NCBI GenBank assembly: GCA_020845695.1
Contig: JADLFG010000015.1
Location: forward strand, 62,001-126,000
Reading direction: 5' to 3'
Length of the DNA: 64,000 bases
From: Thermoleophilia bacterium
GTDB lineage: Bacteria; Actinomycetota; Thermoleophilia; Gaiellales; Gaiellaceae
The number at the start of each line of letters is the position of its first letter. Positions within the stretch are counted from its first letter, which is position 1. Made by a program: the position numbers and the translations under genes. The notes under the pieces were generated by a model. It was given only the letters and a program-made list of their open reading frames with translations. It was not told the DNA's origin and did not search any database. Below, piece by piece: positions 1 through 8,060 of this stretch.

Positions 1-208
1 CCAGTTCACGCTGATCGCCGACACCTCCCGGGGGAACCGACCGAGCTTCTCGGCGGCGGCCCGCCCGGAGCGCGCGGAGCCGCTCTACGAGGAGTTCTGC
101 GCAGCGCTGCGCGCCGAGGGCGTCGCCGTCGAGGCCGGCGTGTTCGGTGCCCGCATGCTCGTCGAGCTCGAGAACGACGGCCCGGTCACGATCCTGCTCG
201 AGGCCTGA
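1..208 (+). CDS. dtd: D-aminoacyl-tRNA deacylase, C-terminal part (5' end outside window)
   Basis: The reading frame is open from base 2 to a TGA at 206-208 and gives the last 68 residues of Dtd, the enzyme that hydrolyses D-amino acids mischarged onto tRNA. The tail fits the family: a [20 protein letters not shown] strand, a segment matching YEEFCAALR, then [19 protein letters not shown] before the stop. The catalytic N-terminal half lies outside the window, so completeness cannot be judged. About 170 bases follow before rimP, so it is probably the end of a separate transcription unit. Confidence 0.9.
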   Translation, partial: QFTLIADTSRGNRPSFSAAARPERAEPLYEEFCAALRAEGVAVEAGVFGARMLVELENDGPVTILLEA

Positions 209-297
209 AGGCTCGCGACGGAACGCACGAGCGAGCGCCTGCGGGGCGCTGGCGGCTGCTATCCTGCGAGTGCCACCACACGGTCCAGCACGTTCGG

Positions 298-322
298 AAG
301 TGGGCGCTCTGCGCCCGCTTTT
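298..322 (+). promoter_or_regulatory. Leader hairpin upstream of rimP
   Basis: A 10-bp stem (AAGTGGGCGC pairing with GCGCCCGCTT, one T-G pair) with a TCT loop is followed by TTTT. It looks like an intrinsic terminator but sits about 55 bases before rimP and heads the rimP-nusA-infB run. A rimP leader RNA of this general form is known in other bacteria, so attenuation or processing in the leader is a reasonable inference. It could instead terminate dtd transcription. Confidence 0.6.
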
Positions 323-375
323 CGTGTGGGGGAACGAACCGCCAGAGACGACGACGCACGAGGTAGCGCGAGCCG

Positions 376-825
376 GTGACGACGATGCAGATCCACGAGA
401 GGGAACGCGAGCTCCAGCACGAGATCGAGGAGCTCCTGGCCGCTGGTGCCCCCGAGGTCGAGGTGCTCGCGGTCGAGCTGCTCGGCACCGAGCGATTCTG
501 CGTCTACGTCGACCATCCCGACGGCGTCGACCACGCCCTCTGCCAGCGCGTCACGGAGCTCCTGCGCGAGTACCTCGACCGCTACTCGGTCGACGTGTCC
601 TCGCCGGGCCCGGAGCGCCCCCTGCGCCGGCGCGCCCACTTCGAGGCTGCGGTCGGCAGGCGGATCACGCTGCGAACCGCGCACGAGCTCGGGGGCAGGC
701 GGCGCTTCCGCGGTGAGCTCGTCGCCGCCGGCGGCGAGCGGATCACGCTCCGGGTCGAGGCGGATACCCTGGAGCTCCCGTACGAGGAGATCGTGCGGGC
801 CAACCTGATCGACGAGGGACGGTAG
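376..825 (+). CDS. rimP: Ribosome maturation factor RimP
   Basis: RimP assists late maturation of the 30S subunit. The 149-residue product has the usual family length. It carries the characteristic SVDVSSPGPERPL segment (residues 71-83), which links the N-terminal alpha/beta domain to the C-terminal SH3-like beta-barrel. The start is a GTG at 376; an ATG three codons later is possible. nusA begins two bases after its stop, the standard rimP-nusA arrangement. The hairpin at 298-322 lies in its leader. Confidence 0.93.
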   Translation: MTTMQIHERERELQHEIEELLAAGAPEVEVLAVELLGTERFCVYVDHPDGVDHALCQRVTELLREYLDRYSVDVSSPGPERPLRRRAHFEAAVGRRITLRTAHELGGRRRFRGELVAAGGERITLRVEADTLELPYEEIVRANLIDEGR

Positions 826-827
826 CC

Positions 828-2114
828 GTGAGCAGGGAGATCCTCGAGGCGGTCAGGGCGATCGAGAGGGAGAAAGGCATCGAGGCGGAGACGCTGATCG
901 AGGCCCTCGAGGACGCTCTGCTCGCCGCCTACAAGAAGACGCCGGGCGCAGCCCGGCACGCGCAGGTCGCGCTCGACCACGCGAGCGGTGACTTCCGGGT
1001 GTACGCGATCGAGCTGCCCGCCGCGCTCGAGGAGCGCCTCCTCGACGAGGCGCGCGAGCGCGCGATCCAGGCGCTCGAGGAGGCGGAGGCCGAGTCCGGC
1101 GAGAAGTCGCACACGCTCGTGTCCGACCTCGACCTCGACCTCGACTGGGCCGGCGTCCCGGAGGAGCAGATCGCGCGCCGCGACGTCACGCCCGACAACT
1201 TCGGGCGGATCGCCGCGCAGACCGCGAAGCAGGTGATTCTCCAGCGGATCCGGGAAGCCGAGCGGGCGATGATGTACGAGGAGTACGTCGACCGGGTGGG
1301 CGAGGTCGTGACCGGGATCGTCCAGCAGGCCGGGGACCGCAACAACGTGCTCGTCGACCTCGGCAAGGTCGAGGCGCTGCTGCCTCGCTCGGAGCAGGTC
1401 GACGGGGAGCGCTACGAGCAGGGCAGCCGGATCAAGGCGGTCATCACCGAAGTTCGCGCCGGCACGAAGGGCCCGCAGGTGATCCTGTCCCGGCGCGATC
1501 CGGAGCTGATCCGCACCCTCTTCGAGCTCGAGGTGCCCGAGGTCGCCGACGGGCTGGTCGAGATCCGCGGTGTCGCCCGCGAGCCCGGCTACCGCTCGAA
1601 GATCGCGGTGCAGTCGCACGCCCAGGGCGTCGATCCCGTCGGCGCGTGCGTCGGCCCGCGCGGCTCGCGCGTGCGGATGGTCGTCTCGGAGCTGCGCGGC
1701 GAGAAGATCGACATCATCCCGTGGAACGCGGAGCCGGCTCGTTTCATCGCCAAGGCGCTCTCGCCGGCCCGGGTCCGCGAGGTCCTGATCGACGACGAGG
1801 GCAAGGAGGCGACCGTCCTCGTACCCGACGACCAGCTCTCGCTCGCGATCGGCAAGGAGGGCATGAACGCGCGCCTGGCCGCCCGCCTGACCGGCTGGCG
1901 GGTCGATATCCAGTCCGAGACCCAGTACGCCGCCGCCGAGGCCGAAGCGGCGTTTGCCGGCGACGGCGAGGGCGAGGAGCACACCGGGCGCTGCTCGGCG
2001 GTGCTCTCGACCGGCAAGCGCTGCCCGAACGCCTCGCTGCCCGGCTCGCGCTACTGCGGCATCCCCGGCCACCGGGAGCTCGCCGCGCAGGAGGGCGAGA
2101 CGGCGGTTGCCTGA
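828..2114 (+). CDS. nusA: Transcription termination/antitermination factor NusA with a Cys/His-rich C-terminal tail
   Basis: NusA binds RNA polymerase and nascent RNA to control pausing, termination and antitermination. Domains visible: N-terminal polymerase-binding domain (1-130), S1 domain (about 157-222), KH1 with GPRG at 277-280 and KH2 with GKEG at 342-345. An acidic DLDLDLDW stretch lies at 101-108. After KH2 an acidic linker leads to a tail with C389-x9-C399-x10-C410-x4-H415, which looks like a small zinc-binding knuckle. That tail is not part of the core NusA domains. GTG start at 828; ylxR starts two bases after the stop. Confidence 0.95.
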   Translation: MSREILEAVRAIEREKGIEAETLIEALEDALLAAYKKTPGAARHAQVALDHASGDFRVYAIELPAALEERLLDEARERAIQALEEAEAESGEKSHTLVSDLDLDLDWAGVPEEQIARRDVTPDNFGRIAAQTAKQVILQRIREAERAMMYEEYVDRVGEVVTGIVQQAGDRNNVLVDLGKVEALLPRSEQVDGERYEQGSRIKAVITEVRAGTKGPQVILSRRDPELIRTLFELEVPEVADGLVEIRGVAREPGYRSKIAVQSHAQGVDPVGACVGPRGSRVRMVVSELRGEKIDIIPWNAEPARFIAKALSPARVREVLIDDEGKEATVLVPDDQLSLAIGKEGMNARLAARLTGWRVDIQSETQYAAAEAEAAFAGDGEGEEHTGRCSAVLSTGKRCPNASLPGSRYCGIPGHRELAAQEGETAVA

Positions 2115-2116
2115 GC

Positions 2117-2353
2117 GTGGAGCCGATCAGGACGTGCGTTGGCTGCCGGACCCGGGCCCCGAGGGCGGAGCTCGTGCGTTTCGTCGCGCGGGCCGGGACG
2201 CTGACTGCGGACCCGACCGGCCGCGCGCCCGGGCGGGGCGCGTACACGTGCCGGCGCGGGGCCTGTTTCGAGCGAGCGGTCGCGCGGCGGGCGTTTGCGC
2301 GTGCCCTCCGCCAGCGCGTCGAGATCCCGTCGGGGCTTGCTCCGGAGGGCTAA
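2117..2353 (+). CDS. ylxR: YlxR family RNA-binding/regulatory protein (DUF448)
   Basis: A 78-residue protein. I chose the GTG at 2117 because it follows the nusA stop by two bases and gives the family's N-terminus, with CVGCR at residues 7-11 followed by the APRAELVRFV segment. GRGAYTCR near the middle is also typical. YlxR proteins are small basic, probably nucleic-acid-binding proteins encoded between nusA and infB; in Bacillus YlxR affects transcription of many genes. Its role here is inferred from that. Confidence 0.88.
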   Translation: MEPIRTCVGCRTRAPRAELVRFVARAGTLTADPTGRAPGRGAYTCRRGACFERAVARRAFARALRQRVEIPSGLAPEG

Positions 2354-2356
2354 GCT
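2351..2356 (+). promoter_or_regulatory. Candidate -10 element for leaderless infB mRNA
   Basis: TAAGCT ends six bases before the infB ATG at 2363. A transcript starting 6-7 bases downstream of the hexamer would begin at or next to the start codon. No clear -35 hexamer is visible. infB is probably also read through from nusA. Confidence 0.45.
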
Positions 2357-2362
2357 GAGCCC

Positions 2363-4357
2363 ATGGCGAACGGAGGCAACAAGCCACAGCGTCCGCTGCG
2401 CCCCCGCGGGGGGACGCCTGCGGGCCGCCGCAAGCGCCGCGTCGTCATCGACGCGCCGCGGCCGCGGCCGGGCGACCAGCAGCGCGGCCGCGACTCCGGC
2501 GCGGGGGCCCGGCAGCCGCGCGACGCGGCGGAGGCTCCGGCCAGGGACACCGGACCAGTCACGATCGCGTCCGGCTCGACCGTCAAGGACCTCTCCGGCG
2601 CGCTCGGCGTTCCCGCGGCGCAGATCATCAAGGTCATGATGGGCGTCGGCGAGATGGTCACGATCACCCAGACGCTCGGCGACGACGCGATCGAGCTGAT
2701 CGCCGCCGAGCTCGGGCGCGAGGTGGTGATCAAGCACGCCGACGAGGAGGATCTCGAGCCCGAGGTCTACGAGGACGACGAGGCCGACCTCGCGCCGCGC
2801 CCACCCGTGGTCGCGATCATGGGACACGTCGACCACGGCAAGACGACCCTGCTCGACGCGATCCGGGAGACCGCGGTCGTCGAGACCGAGGCCGGTGGGA
2901 TCACGCAGCACATCGGCGCCTACCAGGTCGACCACGACGGCCGCCGGATCACGTTCCTCGACACGCCGGGTCACGAGGCCTTCACCGCGCTGCGCGCCCG
3001 CGGCGCCAAGGTCACCGACATCGCGGTGCTCGTCGTCGCCGCGGACGACGGCGTCATGCCCCAGACCAAGGAATCGATCAGCCACGCGCGCGCGGCGGAC
3101 GTCCCCGTCGTCGTCGCCGTCAACAAGATCGACCGCCCCGACGCGAACCCGACCCGGGTGCGCCAGGAGCTTGTCGCCGAGGGGCTCCAGCCCGAGGAGT
3201 GGGGCGGCACCGTCCAGTTCACCGACGTCTCCGCGAAGACACACGAGGGCATCGATGACCTGCTCGAGAAGGTGCTGCTCGTCGCGGACGCCGAGCTCGA
3301 GCTCAGGGCCAACGCGAAGGCCCAGGCGTCCGGGCCGATCATCGAGTCGAGGCTCGACGTCGGCCGCGGTCCCGTCGCGACCATGCTCGTCCACCGCGGC
3401 ACGCTGCGGATCGGCGACGCGATCGTCGCCGGCGATGCCTGGGGCAAGGTGCGCGCGCTCTACGACTTCCGCGGCGAGCGGGCCAGGGAGGTCGGCCCCG
3501 GCACCCCCGTCGAGATCCTCGGCTTCGACAAGCCGCCGCAGGCCGGCGAGCACGCGCGGGTGGTCGCGAACGATCGTCAGGCCCGGCACCTCGCGGGCCT
3601 GCGTGGCCAGCGGCTGCGGGCGGAGCAGCTCGCGCGCCAGGCGAAGCGCGGCCCGTCGCTCGAGGACCTGTTCACGCGGCTCGGCGAGGGGGTCGTGCAG
3701 GACCTCAACCTTGTCGTCAAGGCGGACGTCCAGGGATCGATCGAGGCGGTCACCGGCGAGCTCGCGAAGTTCAGCCACCCCGAGGTGCGGATCAACGTCA
3801 TCCACACCGGCATCGGGGGCATCTCTGAGAGCGACATCATGCTCGCGTCCGCGTCGAACGCGATCGTGGTCGGCTTCAACGTCCGCCCGAACGCGGAGGC
3901 CCGCGCGCTCGCCGAGCGCGAGGGCGTCGACCTGCGCACGTACCGCATCATCTATCAGCTCACCGAGGACATCCAGAACGCGCTCGTCGGCATGCTCGCC
4001 CCCGAGCAGGTCGAGGACGTGATCGGCGAGGCCGAGGTGCGGGCGCTCTTCCGGATCTCGAGACTCGGCGTGATCGCAGGCTGCTACGTCACGAGCGGGG
4101 TCGTCCGGCGCAGCGCCCGCGTCCGCGTGGTTCGCGAGGGCACCGTGATCTACGAGACGACCCTGGCGAGCCTCAAGCGCTTCAAGGATGACGTCCGGGA
4201 GGTGCAGACCGGCTTCGAGTGCGGCATCCAGCTCGACGGGTTCAACGACGTCAAGGAGGGGGACGTCCTCGAGTTCTTCGAGACCCGCGAGGTGGAGCGC
4301 ACGGATCTCGTCGTGGCGAGCGCCGCGGGCGCCGAGCCGCCGGACGAGGCGGCCTAG
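2363..4357 (+). CDS. infB: Translation initiation factor IF-2
   Basis: IF-2 is the GTPase that places initiator fMet-tRNA on the 30S subunit and promotes subunit joining. A short basic, Arg/Gly/Pro-rich N-terminus (1-65) and an IF2_N helical module (about 66-125) precede the G domain, with GHVDHGKT at 154-161, DTPGHE at 200-205 and NKID at 254-257. Domains II, III and the fMet-tRNA-binding C1/C2 part follow. At 664 residues it is shorter than many actinobacterial IF-2 proteins because the low-complexity N-terminus is short. ATG at 2363. Confidence 0.97.
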   Translation: MANGGNKPQRPLRPRGGTPAGRRKRRVVIDAPRPRPGDQQRGRDSGAGARQPRDAAEAPARDTGPVTIASGSTVKDLSGALGVPAAQIIKVMMGVGEMVTITQTLGDDAIELIAAELGREVVIKHADEEDLEPEVYEDDEADLAPRPPVVAIMGHVDHGKTTLLDAIRETAVVETEAGGITQHIGAYQVDHDGRRITFLDTPGHEAFTALRARGAKVTDIAVLVVAADDGVMPQTKESISHARAADVPVVVAVNKIDRPDANPTRVRQELVAEGLQPEEWGGTVQFTDVSAKTHEGIDDLLEKVLLVADAELELRANAKAQASGPIIESRLDVGRGPVATMLVHRGTLRIGDAIVAGDAWGKVRALYDFRGERAREVGPGTPVEILGFDKPPQAGEHARVVANDRQARHLAGLRGQRLRAEQLARQAKRGPSLEDLFTRLGEGVVQDLNLVVKADVQGSIEAVTGELAKFSHPEVRINVIHTGIGGISESDIMLASASNAIVVGFNVRPNAEARALAEREGVDLRTYRIIYQLTEDIQNALVGMLAPEQVEDVIGEAEVRALFRISRLGVIAGCYVTSGVVRRSARVRVVREGTVIYETTLASLKRFKDDVREVQTGFECGIQLDGFNDVKEGDVLEFFETREVERTDLVVASAAGAEPPDEAA

Positions 4358-4374
4358 GCAGCCCGGGCGGAGCC

Positions 4375-4674
4375 ATGGGCTCCGGGTACGTCGGCATCCT
4401 CTCCGTCGAGATCCACCTCCCCGACAGTCACTCGCTGAAGGGGAAGCGCCAGGAGCTCGGCTCGCTGAAGGCGCAGCTCGCGCGGCGCTTCGGGGCCTCG
4501 GTCGCGGAAGTCGACCACCACGATCTCTGGCAGCGCGCCCGCATCACCCTCGCCTGCGTCGGTCGCGAGCAGCGGGACGTCCGGGCGCTGCTCGACGGGG
4601 CGGAGCGGTATCTCCACGGCGGTGCCTTCGAGGTGCTCGCCGCCGAACGCGACGTGGTCTCGCTCGATGACTGA
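4375..4674 (+). CDS. ylxP: YlxP-like DUF503 family protein
   Basis: A 99-residue DUF503 protein of unknown biochemical role, regularly encoded between infB and rbfA in Gram-positive bacteria. Family features: an N-terminal GILSVEIHLPDSHSLKGKR segment and a conserved VAEVDHHDLWQRA stretch. The start is the ATG at 4375, 17 bases after the infB stop. Its 3' end overlaps the rbfA start by eight bases (ATGACTGA), implying coupled translation. A link to ribosome assembly is inferred from neighbours only. Confidence 0.85.
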   Translation: MGSGYVGILSVEIHLPDSHSLKGKRQELGSLKAQLARRFGASVAEVDHHDLWQRARITLACVGREQRDVRALLDGAERYLHGGAFEVLAAERDVVSLDD

Positions 4675-5032
4675 GCGGATGCGGCGCGTCAACGAGGCCC
4701 TGCGCGAGGTCGTCTCGCAGGGGCTGCGCGAGCTGAAGGACCCCCGGATCGGGTTCGTGACCGTCACCGGTGTCCGGACGAGCGCGGACCTGCGCCACGC
4801 CACGGTGTACGTCAGCGTCCTCGGCGGCGAGCGGCGGCGCGAGCGCGCCCTCGCCGGCCTCGCCTCCGCGGCCGGCGTACTGCAGGCGCTCGTCAACCGC
4901 GAGCTGCACCTGAAGCGCACCCCGCAGCTCGTCTTTGAGTACGATCGCTCGACGGACCGGGGAGTCCGGCTGGCCAGGATCCTCGATGAGCTCGATGTCG
5001 ACACGCACCCGGGAGCTACGGGCGATCGCTGA
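4667..5032 (+). CDS. rbfA: 30S ribosome-binding factor RbfA
   Basis: RbfA is a KH-fold protein that binds the 30S subunit near the 5' helix of 16S rRNA during maturation and cold adaptation. The 121-residue product shows the family pattern: an RMRRVNEALREVVS start, LKDPRIGFVTVTGV, a DLRHATVYVSVLG strand, and FEYDRSTDRG near the end. The ATG at 4667 was preferred over upstream starts because it overlaps the ylxP stop. The next gene begins inside its 3' end (38-base overlap). Confidence 0.93.
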   Translation: MTERMRRVNEALREVVSQGLRELKDPRIGFVTVTGVRTSADLRHATVYVSVLGGERRRERALAGLASAAGVLQALVNRELHLKRTPQLVFEYDRSTDRGVRLARILDELDVDTHPGATGDR

Positions 5033-5990
5033 CGCGATCCGCTCGCGCGACCGCTTCCTCCTCGTCACGCACGAGAACCCCGACGGCGACGCGCTCGGCT
5101 CGCTGCTCGCGGCCCGGCTCGCGTTCGAGCAGCTCGGCAAGGACGCCGTCATGTACCTGTTCGGCCGCGTGCCCCTGCCGGTCGAGTACGCGTTCATGGA
5201 TCTCGCCGAGCTGCGCCGGGACCTCCCGGGGGACGCGGCCGACCGGGTCGTCGTCGCGCTCGACTGCGCCAACGTCAGGCGGATGGGGCCGGAGACCGGG
5301 TTCCTCGACGCCGCCCCGCTGATCCTCGACATCGACCACCATCACGACAACTCCCGCTTCGGACACCTGAACCTCGTCGTTTCGGACGCCTCCTCGACCG
5401 GGGAGGTCCTCCACGATCTCTTCACCGAGCTCGGCGTCGAGATCACGCCCGAGCTCGCGGAGGCCCTTTACATCGCGCTCGTCACCGACACCGGCCGCTT
5501 CCAGTACACGAACACGACCCCGAAGACGCTCCGGCTCGCCGCCGACCTCGTGGAGGCCGGCGCGGACCTCCACCGCGTCTTCCAGGCGGTCTACGAGACC
5601 GTCGCGTTCGCGAAGCTGAAGCTGCTCGCGCGAGCGCTCGACCGGGCCCGTGTCTACGAGGGGGGCCGGCTGATCGTCTCGGTGCTCTTGCGCAGCGACT
5701 TCGACGCGGCTGGTGCGGAGGAGCCGTTCTCGGAGGGAATCATCGACCCCCTGCGAGCGGTCGAGGGCGCCGACATGGTCGCGCTGATCCGCGAGCCGCC
5801 CACCCAGGACGGGCCCACGCGACGGGTCAGCCTCCGCACGACCGCGGAGGGGATCGACGTCTCGGCGATCGCCCGCCGCAGCGGGGGCGGCGGGCACCGC
5901 CAGGCCGCCGGCTTCTCGAGCGAGCTCCCCGTCGACGAGATCGCCGAGTTCATCCGGCGCGAGTACGTGGCGCAGGCCCGGGAGCACTAG
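4995..5990 (+). CDS. nrnA: DHH/DHHA1 phosphoesterase, bifunctional oligoribonuclease/PAP phosphatase NrnA-like
   Basis: NrnA-type enzymes degrade short oligoribonucleotides and dephosphorylate 3'-phosphoadenosine 5'-phosphate. With the ATG at 4995 the protein is 331 residues. It has the DHH-family motifs NPDGDALGS (29-37) and DIDHHHDN (112-119) and, near the C-terminus, the DHHA1 glycine-rich segment SGGGGHRQAAGF. Metal-binding Asp/His residues are present. Starts at 4935 and 4986 are also open in frame; 4995 gives the usual short N-terminus. rbfA-nrnA-truB is a common order. Confidence 0.88.
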   Translation: MSTRTRELRAIADAIRSRDRFLLVTHENPDGDALGSLLAARLAFEQLGKDAVMYLFGRVPLPVEYAFMDLAELRRDLPGDAADRVVVALDCANVRRMGPETGFLDAAPLILDIDHHHDNSRFGHLNLVVSDASSTGEVLHDLFTELGVEITPELAEALYIALVTDTGRFQYTNTTPKTLRLAADLVEAGADLHRVFQAVYETVAFAKLKLLARALDRARVYEGGRLIVSVLLRSDFDAAGAEEPFSEGIIDPLRAVEGADMVALIREPPTQDGPTRRVSLRTTAEGIDVSAIARRSGGGGHRQAAGFSSELPVDEIAEFIRREYVAQAREH

Positions 5991-5995
5991 CCCTC

Positions 5996-6802
5996 GTGGG
6001 CGCCGGGGGAGGGTTCGTCCTCGTCGACAAGCCTGCCGGGCCGTCGTCGTTCGCGGCCGTCCGGCAGCTTCGCAAGCGCCACGGCGGCGTCAAGGCCGGG
6101 CACGCGGGCACGCTCGATCCGCTCGCGAGCGGGCTGCTCGTCTGCCTGCTCGGCCCCGCGACCCGGCTCGCCCGCTACCTCGTCGGGCTCGACAAGCGCT
6201 ACGTCGCCGAGATCGAGCTCGGCCGCCGCACGTCGACGGGCGACGCCGAGGGGGAGGAACTCGCGACGACCCCGCTTCCGGGCGATGTCGAGGACGCCGT
6301 CGCCACGCTCGTCGGCGAGGTCGAGCTGCCCGTGCCGGCCGCCTCCGCCGTCAAGATCGGGGGCGAGCGCGCCTACCGCCTCCACCGTCGCGGCGTCGCC
6401 GTCGAGATGCCGGTGCGCACCGCGATCGTCCACGAGCTCTCCGTGCTCTCCTACGCGCCGCCGCTTCTGACCCTCGCCCTCCACGTCGGCAGCGGCACGT
6501 ACGTGCGGGCGCTCGCCGACGCGCTCGGCGGGCACTGTCGCTCGCTGCGGCGAACCGCGGTCGGCCCCTTCCGGGTTGAGAGCGCGGACGAGACGCTCGT
6601 CCGCCCGGCACTCGAGGCGGTGCCGTTCCTGCCGGCCGTCGAGCTCGACGACGCGGCCCTCGGCCGCGTCCTCTCCGGGCAGGCGGTCCCCGCCGGCGGC
6701 GAGGGCCGGGTCGCGCTCGTCTTCAGGGGCTGCCTGGTCGCCGTGGCGAGGTGCGCGGGCGGGACGGCCCGGCCCGAGACCGTGCTCGGGTATGCACCGT
6801 GA
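5996..6802 (+). CDS. truB: tRNA pseudouridine(55) synthase TruB
   Basis: TruB makes pseudouridine 55 in the T-loop of tRNAs. The 268-residue protein has [13 protein letters not shown] at the start and the catalytic motif [13 protein letters not shown], whose Asp41 is the nucleophile. [20 protein letters not shown] and [12 protein letters not shown] follow as expected. The GTG at 5996 is five bases after the nrnA stop. The gene ends in GTGA, overlapping the ribF start by four bases. Confidence 0.95.
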   Translation: MGAGGGFVLVDKPAGPSSFAAVRQLRKRHGGVKAGHAGTLDPLASGLLVCLLGPATRLARYLVGLDKRYVAEIELGRRTSTGDAEGEELATTPLPGDVEDAVATLVGEVELPVPAASAVKIGGERAYRLHRRGVAVEMPVRTAIVHELSVLSYAPPLLTLALHVGSGTYVRALADALGGHCRSLRRTAVGPFRVESADETLVRPALEAVPFLPAVELDDAALGRVLSGQAVPAGGEGRVALVFRGCLVAVARCAGGTARPETVLGYAP

Positions 6803-7665
6803 TCGTCTCCCGCGACCCGAGCGAGCTGCCGGCCGGCGAGCGGGCCGTCGCGATCGGCACGTTCGACGGCGTCCACCGCGGCCACCGCGCCGTGATCGAG
6901 GCGGCGCGAGCGAGCGGGCTGCGCTCCGCCGTCGTCACGTTCCATCCGCACCCGCGGGAGGTACTCGGCGACGAGGTCTCGCTGCTCTCGACGTTCGAGC
7001 GGCGGCTCGAGCTGATCGAGGCGCTCGGGCCCGACGACGTGCTCGTCGTCGAGTTCACGCTCGAGCTGTCGCGGCTCGCGCCGGAGGAGTTCGTCCGGGA
7101 GGTCCTGGCACCGATCGGCACGCGGATCGTGCTGGCCGGCGAGGACTTCCGCTTCGGGCGCGGCCGCAGCGGCGACGTCACGCTGCTGCGCTCGCTCGGC
7201 TTCGACGTGCGCCCCGTCCCTCTCGTCGGAGGCGTCTCGTCGAGCCGGGTCCGCGAGGCGCTGCGGGCGGGGGACGTCGGCTCGGCGGCACGGATGCTCG
7301 GACGGCCCGCCGAGCTCGAAGGCCTCGTCGTCGCGGGCGACCAGCGCGGCGGCACGCTCGGCTTCCCGACCGCGAACCTGTCCGTGCAGCCGCATCTGCT
7401 CGTGCCCGCCTACGGGATCTACGCGGGCTCCGCGCTCGGCCGCCGCGCTGCCGTCTCGATCGGGGTGAACCCCCACTACGGCGGCCGCGAGCGGCGGATC
7501 GAGGCGTTCCTGCTCGACTACGACGGCGACCTCTACGGGCGCCAGCTCCGGCTCGAGCTGTGGGAGCGCCTCCGCGACGAGCGCGTGTTCGAGAGCGAGG
7601 CGGAGCTCGTCGTCCAGATCGCCCGCGACGTCGAGCGGACGCGCGCGGCGACCCGTCCCGCCTGA
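6799..7665 (+). CDS. ribF: Bifunctional riboflavin kinase/FAD synthetase RibF
   Basis: RibF phosphorylates riboflavin to FMN and adenylates FMN to FAD. From the GTG at 6799 the protein has 288 residues. The N-terminal FAD synthetase half shows [10 protein letters not shown], the PHPREVLG segment and [13 protein letters not shown]. The C-terminal flavokinase half shows [10 protein letters not shown] and ASIGVNP-like [11 protein letters not shown]. Upstream in-frame starts inside truB were rejected in favour of the GTGA overlap. truB-ribF-rpsO is a conserved order. Confidence 0.94.
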   Translation: MIVSRDPSELPAGERAVAIGTFDGVHRGHRAVIEAARASGLRSAVVTFHPHPREVLGDEVSLLSTFERRLELIEALGPDDVLVVEFTLELSRLAPEEFVREVLAPIGTRIVLAGEDFRFGRGRSGDVTLLRSLGFDVRPVPLVGGVSSSRVREALRAGDVGSAARMLGRPAELEGLVVAGDQRGGTLGFPTANLSVQPHLLVPAYGIYAGSALGRRAAVSIGVNPHYGGRERRIEAFLLDYDGDLYGRQLRLELWERLRDERVFESEAELVVQIARDVERTRAATRPA

Positions 7666-7672
7666 TGCCTGC

Positions 7673-7678
7673 TAGCCT
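7673..7678 (+). promoter_or_regulatory. Candidate -10 element for leaderless rpsO mRNA
   Basis: TAGCCT lies seven bases before the rpsO ATG, in the short gap after ribF. There is no Shine-Dalgarno sequence in that gap. Same layout as other leaderless candidates in the window. Confidence 0.45.
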
Positions 7679-7685
7679 TCCAGCC

Positions 7686-7955
7686 ATGAGTCTGACAACC
7701 GAGGTGAAACGGGAGATCGTCGGCCAGCACGGCCGCAGCGAGACGGACACGGGCTCGCCCGAGGTCCAGATCGCGCTGCTGACCCGGCGGATCAACGATC
7801 TGACGGCGCACATGCGAAAGCACGCGAAGGACCACCATTCGCGGCGCGGGCTGCTCAAGCTCGTGGGGCAGCGCCGGCGGCTCCTGAACTACCTCCAGAA
7901 GAAGGATCTCGAGGGCTACCGCCGCCTGATCGGAGAGCTCGGCCTGCGGCGCTAG
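7686..7955 (+). CDS. rpsO: 30S ribosomal protein S15
   Basis: S15 is a primary binder of the 16S rRNA central domain. The 89-residue product matches the family throughout, with [17 protein letters not shown], the [19 protein letters not shown] core and the LLNYLQ segment before [12 protein letters not shown]. The ATG at 7686 is preceded by a TAGCCT element rather than a ribosome binding site. It is followed by pnp, the classic rpsO-pnp pairing. Confidence 0.97.
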   Translation: MSLTTEVKREIVGQHGRSETDTGSPEVQIALLTRRINDLTAHMRKHAKDHHSRRGLLKLVGQRRRLLNYLQKKDLEGYRRLIGELGLRR

Positions 7956-7984
7956 CCTCGGTTCGGCGGGAGGCGCCGGTGGAA

Positions 7985-8021
7985 GTTTGAGAGAGCCCCG
8001 CGCGGCGAGGCTGTCTCAAAC
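7985..8021 (+). promoter_or_regulatory. pnp leader hairpin (possible RNase processing site)
   Basis: GTTTGAGAGAGC (7985-7996) pairs with GCTGTCTCAAAC (8010-8021) with a single G-G mismatch and a GC-rich loop. It lies between rpsO and pnp, ending about 40 bases before the pnp ATG and with no U-run after it. A stem here recalls the rpsO-pnp intergenic stem of enterobacteria that is cut by RNase III during pnp autoregulation. That role is inferred. Confidence 0.65.
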
Positions 8022-8060
8022 CTCCGCCTCCGCCTTCCGCCTCGAGGAAGAGGAGGAGAG

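Noticed and set aside
582..2072. A 496-codon minus-strand ORF covering nusA
   Set aside because: It is antisense to nusA, is Asp/Leu/Arg-rich without motifs, and arises from third-position GC bias. nusA has full domain support.
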